A DNA stretch of 49,651 bases from Peptococcaceae bacterium (GTDB taxonomy: Bacteria > Bacillota > Desulfitobacteriia > Desulfitobacteriales > Syntrophobotulaceae). Below, piece after piece: positions 43,721 through 49,651 of the stretch. The stretch is taken from the NCBI GenBank assembly GCA_012839895.1, contig DUML01000080.1:1-49651 (forward strand), given 5' to 3'. The notes below the pieces were generated by a model. The model saw only the letters and a program-made list of their open reading frames with translations, was not told the origin of the DNA and made no database searches. The position numbers and the translations under genes were made by a program. How positions within the stretch are numbered: the stretch's first letter is position 1; each line of letters starts with the position of its first letter.

Positions 43721-44272
43721 ATGTTTAAATATGCCAACGGCCTGTTGTATCCGGTGGAAGTCCAAATGCCTGACCCCAACTTTGGACAAATTATGCTGGA
43801 ACATTACGGCGGCAAAGACAGCGAGTTTTCAGCGGCTACCCAGTACTTAAATCACAGTTATAACATGCCCAATCCCTATGTCCAAGAACTTTTGCGCCTG
43901 ATTGCCGCGGAAGAACTTAGCCACATGGAAATGGTTGCTGTCGCAATTAAGAAACTGGGAGGACCACCCCTTTGTTATGTCGACTCACAAGGGATTCCCT
44001 GGCAACTATGTTATATTGACCAAAGCCTTGACCCTGTAGCAATGCTCCAGGCTGACGCCGAAGCCGAAATCAGAGCCCGCCAGCTATATGACCTGCACTT
44101 AACCATGACCGGCGATCCGGGAATGCAAAAAATGATTAGCTTCCTGGGAGCCAGAGAAGACGTCCATCGCAATCTTTTTGAAAAAGCCCAGAACATGATT
44201 ATCCAGGGAGCGCCGCCGGAACAATTCAAAAACCTTATCAGGGAATTCAGGATGAGTTTTCCCACAAGCTAA
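43721..44272 (+). CDS. cotJC: manganese catalase-like spore coat protein CotJC
   Basis: CotJC proteins are di-manganese catalase-like proteins of the inner spore coat. The 183 residues carry all five expected metal ligands by spacing: Glu35, Glu65 and His68 (AAEELSHME), Glu116 (EAEIRA) and His149 (REDVHR). It is shorter than true manganese catalases, as CotJC is. AGAGGAGGG precedes the ATG by about 8 nt. No cotJA or cotJB gene is adjacent, although in Bacillus the three form an operon. It is on plus and followed by a shared terminator. Confidence 0.93.
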   Translation: MFKYANGLLYPVEVQMPDPNFGQIMLEHYGGKDSEFSAATQYLNHSYNMPNPYVQELLRLIAAEELSHMEMVAVAIKKLGGPPLCYVDSQGIPWQLCYIDQSLDPVAMLQADAEAEIRARQLYDLHLTMTGDPGMQKMISFLGAREDVHRNLFEKAQNMIIQGAPPEQFKNLIREFRMSFPTS

Positions 44273-44281
44273 AAATAATAT

Positions 44282-44326
44282 AAGGGAGTATCACCGCCTC
44301 CAATAAAAGCTGTGGTACTCCCTTTT
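44282..44326. terminator. bidirectional terminator between cotJC and spoIVFB
   Basis: AAGGGAGTA (44282-44290) pairs with TACTCCCTT (44316-44324), with CAC/GTG inside. On plus the tail is TTTTCCTTT; on minus it is TTATATTATTTTT. It lies 10 nt after the cotJC stop and 4-48 nt past the spoIVFB stop. Confidence 0.85.
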
Positions 44327-44329
44327 CCT

Positions 44330-45196
44330 TTATAATTGGCCTACCTTGCAGTCCAAGCCTTTCTCTAGCATACCTTGAACTATTTCAGTTTCACTTAAAG
44401 TTTTTTCTATTTTGTCTTTTTCCCCCAAGACACTTATCAGACAATAGCGATCCGTGGAAAATTCATCAATGATCTTGCCCAGCCGGGTACTTTTGCTTAC
44501 AGTTAGAGAGCTACTGGGCATTAAGCCTTGTCTTAAAAGCTGCTCCTTCTTCCGACAGAGCTGTTTTAGAAAAACGATCCGGGCGTTAGCCAATTCCTTT
44601 CCGCTGCCCAGCCAGAAGAATATCCCCAGAACTATAAACAGGCCCGGTTCGTAAAAAAAGCTGCCGTAAGCCTGCAGGAATAACCCTAAGACAACGAATA
44701 TACCCCCCAGCCATTTTCCGGCCGCAGCCAAAAACTTAGTTGTCCTAACAAAACCGCAGCTCCGGGAGAAAAAAGCCCTGACAATCCTGCCGCCATCCAA
44801 AGGCAGTACCGGCAGTAAATTAAAACAAGCCAGCCAAAAGTTGATCTTCACCATTTCCGAAGCCCAATGATTATTAAATAATCCTTCCCATCTTAAGTAT
44901 TGTACAAGAAGTAAAAGTGCAAAATTACTGGCTGGGCCGGCCAGAGCGATAATAATTTCTTCTTTCCTTTTGCCTTCAAAAGTATCTTCTAAAACCGCTG
45001 ATCCCCCGTAAGGATAGAGCTCAATACTCCGGACTTTTATCCCAAATCCCCTGGCAGCCATTATATGAGCCAGTTCATGAAGAATTACCAAGGTAAAAAC
45101 AAGAAATGCCCTGGCGATCTGGCCTCCAAAAACACAGAGCAACAAGAGCACTAAAAACGTGGGGTGAATTCGTAATTTAATTCCTTTAACCTGCAT
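44330..45196 (-). CDS. spoIVFB: SpoIVFB-like site-2 (M50) metalloprotease
   Basis: SpoIVFB is the intramembrane protease that matures pro-SigK late in sporulation. The 288-residue protein, the same length as the Bacillus enzyme, has the zinc motif HELAH (His40, Glu41, His44) and the second motif NLLPVLPLDGGRI (about 124-136) within about six membrane helices. A C-terminal extension of about 100 residues could be the CBS-like part. I chose the ATG at 45196 (MQVKGIKLRIHP); an upstream TTG at 45238 has no ribosome-binding site. It follows the SpoIVFA-like gene by 174 nt. Confidence 0.9.
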   Translation of the reverse strand: MQVKGIKLRIHPTFLVLLLLCVFGGQIARAFLVFTLVILHELAHIMAARGFGIKVRSIELYPYGGSAVLEDTFEGKRKEEIIIALAGPASNFALLLLVQYLRWEGLFNNHWASEMVKINFWLACFNLLPVLPLDGGRIVRAFFSRSCGFVRTTKFLAAAGKWLGGIFVVLGLFLQAYGSFFYEPGLFIVLGIFFWLGSGKELANARIVFLKQLCRKKEQLLRQGLMPSSSLTVSKSTRLGKIIDEFSTDRYCLISVLGEKDKIEKTLSETEIVQGMLEKGLDCKVGQL

Positions 45197-45370
45197 ATCC
45201 TCAATCCCCGTCTGACTTATCCCTCTTTTTACCTTCAAATTCCGTTTGCTTATCCTTTTCTTTAGCTTCGGATTCCGTCTAACTAAACTATCTTAACTTT
45301 CGCCGGTAACATATCCTTCCCTTTTATATTTCTGCCGGCAGGAGCCTGCCTACTCCCTCGGCCAAAGCTT

Positions 45371-46123
45371 TTATTTATTTTGAATTAAATAATGCAAGGG
45401 ATTAACTGGCTCACCATTTTTCAAAAGTTCGAAATAGAGCCAAGGTTTTTGCTGAGCAGAACTAATGCCCACGGTACCCAGCTTGGTACCCATGGCCACA
45501 GGACTGCCCTGTTCTACGGCAACATCACCTAAATTACCGAGAATGCCTTCCCAGCCGTTGCCGAAGTTAATTCTTATTTTTCTGCCCAAGGCTAAACTTT
45601 CGCTTATCTCCAAGACAACACCTTCTTGCGGACAGAGAACCGGAGTGCCTAGTGAACTCTCAATTTCAATTCCTCGGCTCACTTCGCCCAAATAATTTTT
45701 ACCTTGGAAACCAACCTTAACCGCACCGGCAACAGGAGGATAAAAGATTTCCTCAATAGGAAAATTAACCGGAATACTCTCTTCCCCCTGAATACCCATT
45801 GCTTCTTTAGCCAAGGAATTAAGGGTTGTGTACAGACTTCCGCTGTCCATCCCTGTACGATAAAAAGAATAAACACTTTGGGAGACAAGATCATCCCCTT
45901 TAGCGCTGAAAACGATTGTTAGGAATAAAAGAGCCGATAAAACCACTCTTTTCTGGCTGCCTGTGAAACGATCTAAAAAATCTCCCGGAGACTCACTCCG
46001 ATAGTAATAAGGCCTGTCCCTTCGATAGCCGGGCTCGTCCCGCTCATAATACTTATAATTCCGGCCAATCTCATGGGCAGCCTTTTCCCACTCCCAATCA
46101 TCCCAACGTTCAAATGGATTCAT
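45371..46123 (-). CDS. spoIVFA: SpoIVFA-like membrane protein with degenerate M23 domain
   Basis: SpoIVFA inhibits and stabilises SpoIVFB. The 250-residue protein has a charged, Tyr/Arg-rich cytoplasmic N-terminus (1-58), one membrane helix (about 59-75) and a C-terminal LytM/M23-type fold (about 145-245). The catalytic HxH of M23 peptidases is replaced (LYFELLKNGEPVNPLHYL), as expected for a non-catalytic SpoIVFA-type domain. AGGTGGTG precedes the ATG. The order SpoIVFA then SpoIVFB is the Bacillus order. Confidence 0.85.
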   Translation of the reverse strand: MNPFERWDDWEWEKAAHEIGRNYKYYERDEPGYRRDRPYYYRSESPGDFLDRFTGSQKRVVLSALLFLTIVFSAKGDDLVSQSVYSFYRTGMDSGSLYTTLNSLAKEAMGIQGEESIPVNFPIEEIFYPPVAGAVKVGFQGKNYLGEVSRGIEIESSLGTPVLCPQEGVVLEISESLALGRKIRINFGNGWEGILGNLGDVAVEQGSPVAMGTKLGTVGISSAQQKPWLYFELLKNGEPVNPLHYLIQNK

Positions 46124-46190
46124 TTTCAGTCACCACCTTTAATGGGTTTTTCTACGGTAGACAACCCTGTTTAAAAATATGAACATAACA

Positions 46191-46220
46191 ATAAAAAAAG
46201 AACACTTAAAACAGTGTTCT
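46191..46220 (-). terminator. intrinsic terminator of the MFS gene
   Basis: On minus, AGAACACT (46213-46220) pairs with AGTGTTCT (46199-46206) around 6 nt, followed by seven T. It is about 110 nt after the MFS stop. Confidence 0.9.
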
Positions 46221-46329
46221 CAGGATTAAACAAATATGATTTTTTAGTTTTATAATTTTATATTATTTAGTTCTATAATGTAATGTTTAGATTAAATAGT
46301 TACAATTATTTTTGATCTTAATACGATTT

Positions 46330-47535
46330 TTACAAATGTAATTCATTTTTGTTCGCCGGATTATCTTGAAGGTGCCGTTTCGAGAGGACATTTTTCTTGC
46401 GGACCAAACAGCCTCCACTGCCTAACATCAAGGCATTGGACCAAAATACGGGAATAGCGGCAAAAACAGTACCCACGGAACCAAAGATAATGGGCACAAA
46501 AAATTGGACTATTTTATTGACAGTAAGCCTTAGTCCCAATACTTCCCCGGTCCTGCCCGGAGGCGAAGCATTAAAAGCCAAGGTCATGGTTAAGGGCTGT
46601 CCGCAGCCTAAGCCCACTCCTACAAAGAAGGAGATAATTCCTAAAGCCACAGCGTTTGCAAATAGGGGCAATAAAAAGAAGGATACAGCCGTAATCCAAA
46701 AACAACCTATTAGGACGTTATTTTCCGTGAATTTGCTTACCAAAACAGGCATAAAGAAGCGCACCAAGAAAAAAGCCGCAGCATTAATACTAAGTATTAT
46801 ACCAATGACAGAAGCTGAAAGCCCTATTCTCTGACTGAAAATGGGAAAATAAAAATCATAAATCACTACTCCTGTTAAAATTATCCCACTGGAAGTCAAC
46901 GCATCCCTTATAGCGGGAACTGCCAATAGTTCTCTCACACCGCCTTTGGAGACGGTTTTTTCTTGATTTTTCTCAGCCTGTTTCTGCGGTGGAGGAGGCA
47001 GTTTGACCAAATTAAAAACCAGCACAATTCCTGTCACCGCAGCCAAAAAAGAAAGAATAAGATAGCTTGAATGAAAACTTATATGATCAATTGAGAAACC
47101 GGTTATAAGGGGGCCGGCAAAGTTAGCCGCAGAAACGCCCATACTGTAAATGGAATAATTCTTGGGCCTGGTCTCCGGTGTGCCTAAACAGCCTGTCAGG
47201 TTTTGCATACTGACAATCAGAAAAACAATACCGAAACCGTAAAGAGCCTGTGACAAATAAAGTATAATAAGTTTTCCCTTGATAAAATAAGGCAAGAGCA
47301 AAGCTAAACTAATTCCCAAACTGCCAAAAGTTATGGGTATTTTAAAGCCCAGCCTATCTGATATCTTCCCGGCATAAAAAGCCAAAAACATGGGTCCTAG
47401 AGCAACCAGGGAAGCAATAATACCCAGTTCCCAAGTGCTGGCCCCCAGTTCAATGGCATAAAGAGTGGTCAGCATGCTGTTTCCCCGGAAACTCATATAA
47501 CTTATGGCAAAAATAGTTACAACTATATAGATCAT
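46330..47535 (-). CDS. major facilitator superfamily transporter
   Basis: The roughly 401-residue protein has about 12 membrane helices. The loop 2-3 motif AGKISDRLGFK (about 55-65) is the classical MFS motif A. A cytoplasmic central loop (PPPPQKQAEKNQEKT, about 180-195) splits the two halves. The start at 47535 (MIYIVVTIFA) has AAGGGA about 8 nt upstream. It follows the FAH-family gene by 63 nt and shares its promoter, which suggests uptake or export of a metabolite of that pathway. The substrate is unknown. Confidence 0.87.
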   Translation of the reverse strand: MIYIVVTIFAISYMSFRGNSMLTTLYAIELGASTWELGIIASLVALGPMFLAFYAGKISDRLGFKIPITFGSLGISLALLLPYFIKGKLIILYLSQALYGFGIVFLIVSMQNLTGCLGTPETRPKNYSIYSMGVSAANFAGPLITGFSIDHISFHSSYLILSFLAAVTGIVLVFNLVKLPPPPQKQAEKNQEKTVSKGGVRELLAVPAIRDALTSSGIILTGVVIYDFYFPIFSQRIGLSASVIGIILSINAAAFFLVRFFMPVLVSKFTENNVLIGCFWITAVSFFLLPLFANAVALGIISFFVGVGLGCGQPLTMTLAFNASPPGRTGEVLGLRLTVNKIVQFFVPIIFGSVGTVFAAIPVFWSNALMLGSGGCLVRKKNVLSKRHLQDNPANKNELHL

Positions 47536-47598
47536 CAATTATCCCTTTTTTCCTCTCAAATATGCCAAGGACCTCCAATGATGAGAAAAACCTGATTT

Positions 47599-48231
47599 CT
47601 ATTTGGAGAGTTTGATAAGGCAGCTGCCCAGCTCCTTTTCTCCCCATTTCATAACCAGACGGTCCCCATCGGAAACCGGGCCAACTCCTGCCGGGGTGCC
47701 TGTAAAGAAAATATCCCCGGCATCAAGCCCCAGGTGTTTGGCTGTATATTCAAAAATACTGGCAAAATCAAAAATCATATTTCGGATATTTCCCCTCTGA
47801 ACTTCCTGCCCGTTTTTCTCCAAGGAGAATTCTTCCTGCATCGCAGCCTCTAAACCAACAAAAGGCTGCCAGGGGGTAATAACTGCAGAATTAATAAAGC
47901 CTTTGGCCAAGGTCCAGGGATAACCCTTTTCTTTCAATTCGGTCTGAACATCCCGGAGGGTAAAATCAATTCCCAAGGCCATCAGATCCACCAGATCATC
48001 TATTTTAATTCCAGGCTCATACTTGCGGGCTAAATGAAGAACTACCTCGACCTCATATTGGATCTGACCCCGATCTCCCGGCAAAAGTATTTCCTGACCA
48101 TTGGCTATGGCCAAAGCATGGGTAGGTTTGGTAAACAGCAAGGGTGAATCAGGAACCGGATTATTCAATTCCTGGGCATGCTGGATATAATTACGTCCCA
48201 CACAATAAATATTCTTTACAGTTACAGTCAC
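47599..48231 (-). CDS. fumarylacetoacetate hydrolase (FAH)-family enzyme
   Basis: FAH-family enzymes cleave or decarboxylate 2-oxo acids with a metal in a jelly-roll fold. The 210-residue protein has the family motifs: VGRNYIQHAQEL, FTKPTHAL, the metal-binding YEVEVVLHLARK (about 62-73), GIDFTLRDVQ, and IFFTGTPAGVGPVSDGDRL (about 172-190). The start is a GTG at 48231, 9 nt after GGGAGGT; an ATG at 48255 would lie within the -10 region of the promoter and is rejected. Likely reactions include acylpyruvate hydrolysis or oxaloacetate decarboxylation, not resolvable here. Confidence 0.9.
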   Translation of the reverse strand: MTVTVKNIYCVGRNYIQHAQELNNPVPDSPLLFTKPTHALAIANGQEILLPGDRGQIQYEVEVVLHLARKYEPGIKIDDLVDLMALGIDFTLRDVQTELKEKGYPWTLAKGFINSAVITPWQPFVGLEAAMQEEFSLEKNGQEVQRGNIRNMIFDFASIFEYTAKHLGLDAGDIFFTGTPAGVGPVSDGDRLVMKWGEKELGSCLIKLSK

Positions 48232-48253
48232 TTCAACTCTACCTCCCGAAAAC

Positions 48254-48282
48254 ATTTTACCTCATTCCCCAAAAAGGGACAA
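48254..48282 (-). promoter_or_regulatory. SigA-type promoter of the FAH-MFS unit
   Basis: On minus, TTGTCC (48277-48282) and TAAAAT (48254-48259) are 17 nt apart; transcription would start about 16 nt before the GTG at 48231. Confidence 0.65.
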
Positions 48283-48306
48283 ACATCGGCCACAAGCGCA
48301 CCTGAA

Positions 48307-48338
48307 AAAGATACGACTTGGGATAAACCCAAATCGTA
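48307..48338 (-). terminator. intrinsic terminator of the aldolase gene
   Basis: On minus, TACGATTTGGG (48328-48338) pairs with CCCAAGTCGTA (48312-48322) with one mismatch, followed by TCTTTTTC. The stem also works on plus, with TTTTC after it. It lies about 130 nt after the aldolase stop. Confidence 0.8.
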
Positions 48339-48465
48339 CCTTTTCTGACCTGTAATATCTTGGTCTATCTGATACTCATAAATTTTTGATCTATCTGATA
48401 CTCTCAAAATTATGGATTATTGTCCGGATGAATTTCTTGCTTCGGCTTGGGTCTAAAAGGTCAAG

Positions 48466-49350
48466 TTAATTACTTTTTGCTTTAGCCAAAATATCAGCAA
48501 GCAATTTCCTGTCTTCAGCACCAAGGGATTTCAAAGGTTTGCGAGGCTCGCCGCCAAAAAGACCCTGCATTTCCAAAGCGGCTTTCAAGCCTCCAATACC
48601 CCAGCGAGCAGTTACAGCATTATTAATATCCAGCAGTCTCAGCTGAAGATCTTTAGCTTCGGTATATTTGCCGGCTTTAACCAGTTCATATACTTCAGCA
48701 CATTCATTGGGCAAAACATTGGCCAGGGCAAGGGTTCCGCCTGTAGCGCCAAGCACTAAGCTGGGGAACAGGAAACTGGCCGATCCGGCAAAGACAGCAA
48801 ATTCTTCAGGGGTATTCTTAATGATTTCAGCAATTTGCACAATATTGCCGCCGGAATCTTTAACACCGATTATATTGGGATGTTTGGCCAGTTCGGCAAC
48901 TAATTTGGCTGAGAGATTGATTCCGGAGTTGCCGGGCATGTTGTAAAGGACAATGGGAATAGGGCTGGCATCGGCAACTTCAAGATAGAAACTTTTAATA
49001 ATTTCGTCGTTCATAGCCCTTTTATAATAGTTGGGGCTTAAAACCAAAGCTGCAACTGCACCGGCCTCAGCAGCATATTTAGTCAGTTCAATAGTCTCTT
49101 TGGTATACTCGCAGCCGGTACCGGCAATAACAGGTTTTTTACCTTTAGCCAATTCGCATACTTTGCTGATCAGCTGCCTTTTTTCTTCCGGGCTCAAGAC
49201 AACAAATTCTCCGTTAGAGCCCATAACCACAATTCCCGCTAATTTGGAACCAAGCCAAAATTTCATATTTTCAGCCAGTTTGTCGTAAGCAATTTCATCA
49301 TTAATAAAAGGGGTAGGTATGGGTGCATAAATGCCTTCCAATTTGAACAT
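48466..49350 (-). CDS. dihydrodipicolinate synthase/N-acetylneuraminate lyase superfamily aldolase, 4-hydroxy-2-oxoglutarate aldolase-like
   Basis: The TIM-barrel Schiff-base aldolase has its catalytic Lys164 in IGVKDSGG and Tyr136 in LYNMPG. In place of the GTTGE motif of true DapA it has GSNGEF (44-49). Together with GTGCEYTKET, VTARWGIGGLK and a C-terminal GGEPRKPL, this resembles 4-hydroxy-2-oxoglutarate aldolase (HOGA1) more than DapA. The expected reaction is cleavage of 4-hydroxy-2-oxoglutarate to pyruvate and glyoxylate, or a similar pyruvate-aldol. Start ATG with AGGAGG 9 nt upstream. Upstream lies a truncated unknown gene; a terminator follows. Confidence 0.8.
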   Translation of the reverse strand: MFKLEGIYAPIPTPFINDEIAYDKLAENMKFWLGSKLAGIVVMGSNGEFVVLSPEEKRQLISKVCELAKGKKPVIAGTGCEYTKETIELTKYAAEAGAVAALVLSPNYYKRAMNDEIIKSFYLEVADASPIPIVLYNMPGNSGINLSAKLVAELAKHPNIIGVKDSGGNIVQIAEIIKNTPEEFAVFAGSASFLFPSLVLGATGGTLALANVLPNECAEVYELVKAGKYTEAKDLQLRLLDINNAVTARWGIGGLKAALEMQGLFGGEPRKPLKSLGAEDRKLLADILAKAKSN

Positions 49351-49418
49351 AGATTAAAGCCTCCTATTTTAATAGGTATTTTGCTTATTTTTTGCCATGA
49401 CTATCCGGTTTATTGGAA

Positions 49419-49651
49419 TTACTTTTGTTCTTCCAACAGTTTTTCCGCTCTCTTCTGGTTGAAAATCCCGCAATAACATGGCTTGGCCAGAATCCGGGAA
49501 GCTTTTTCCGGACTGATTTGGCCCGCTTTTACGGCTTCTTTCATCTGTTTTACCAGTCCGGCGGCTAAAAGCCCATGTCCGCACATAGTGGTAAAACATA
49601 AAATATCTTCTTCAGGGAGCAAATCCAGATTACCGTGCACTCCCAGGGAAA
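49419..49651 (-). CDS. C-terminal part of an unidentified cysteine-containing protein, cut by the right edge
   Basis: The reading frame is open to the window end; 76 codons are visible. The segment TTMCGHGLLAAGLVKQMK, then ILAKPCYCGIFNQKRAEKLL, has conserved-looking Cys/His positions (CGHG and PCYCG) that could bind a metal or cofactor. I do not recognise the family. It precedes the HOGA-like aldolase by 68 nt on the same strand and may be co-transcribed. Confidence 0.65.
   Translation of the reverse strand, partial: SLGVHGNLDLLPEEDILCFTTMCGHGLLAAGLVKQMKEAVKAGQISPEKASRILAKPCYCGIFNQKRAEKLLEEQK

Noticed and set aside
48253-48255. ATG start of the FAH-family gene
   Set aside because: This ATG overlaps the -10 box of the promoter; a GTG at 48231 has a good ribosome-binding site and lies after the likely transcription start.

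Overview
The window reads as a chromosomal stretch of an endospore-forming, low-to-mid GC Bacillota of the class Clostridia. The closest fit by gene content is a Peptococcaceae/Desulfotomaculum-type lineage; that placement is inference from synteny, not a database match. Support comes from the HrcA/CIRCE heat-shock operon, sporulation genes (spoIIP, spoIVFA/spoIVFB, cotJC, a Spo0B-like gene, two YjcZ-type miniproteins), competence genes (comEA/comEC) and conserved housekeeping blocks. Nearly everything lies on the minus strand; only five small genes or gene groups are on plus. I see no tRNA, rRNA, CRISPR array, insertion sequence or prophage.

Layout by coordinate. 1-7.7 kb: hemW, then hrcA-grpE-dnaK-dnaJ-prmA under one SigA-type promoter with a perfect CIRCE operator. 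7.7-10.4 kb: a VTT/TVP38 membrane protein and lepA. 10.6-12.5 kb: a small decayed accessory pocket (GNAT remnant, WG-repeat remnant) and a B12-type radical SAM gene. 12.5-21.2 kb: murJ, spoIIP, rpsT (plus strand), holA, cyclophilin, comEC and comEA. 21.4-21.9 kb: a small plus-strand gene behind a strong SigK-like promoter match. 22-25.3 kb: a glycine betaine/proline-type ABC operon (ATPase, permease, binding protein). 25.5-33.7 kb: the conserved rplU-rpmA-spo0B-like-obgE-yhbY-nadD cluster, an RRM protein, yqeK-rsfS and leuS. 33.7-34.1 kb: two 33-35 residue YjcZ-type proteins. 34.1-34.5 kb: a repeat-rich intergenic region. 34.4-38.6 kb: an RND efflux pump with a lipoprotein adaptor. 38.9-46.1 kb: RNase G, the DUF2344/TIGR03960 radical SAM pair split by two plus-strand ferritin-like genes (DUF2935 and CotJC), and spoIVFB/spoIVFA. 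46.3-49.65 kb: an MFS transporter, an FAH-family hydrolase, a 4-hydroxy-2-oxoglutarate-aldolase-like protein and a truncated unknown gene.

The backbone keeps the Bacillus order spoIVFA-spoIVFB ... rplU-rpmA-spo0B-obg, with RNase G, the radical SAM pair and the RND pump inserted and the Prp protease gene missing. The most informative oddities are mostly small. They are SigK-like promoter matches in front of tiny spore-type genes, a hairpin that buries the spoIIP ribosome-binding site, a 25-bp tandem duplication that rewrites the C-terminus of the RND pump, an L27 without the cleavable Firmicutes extension, and a HOGA1-like aldolase beside an FAH-family enzyme. I found no convincing wholly new multi-gene system.
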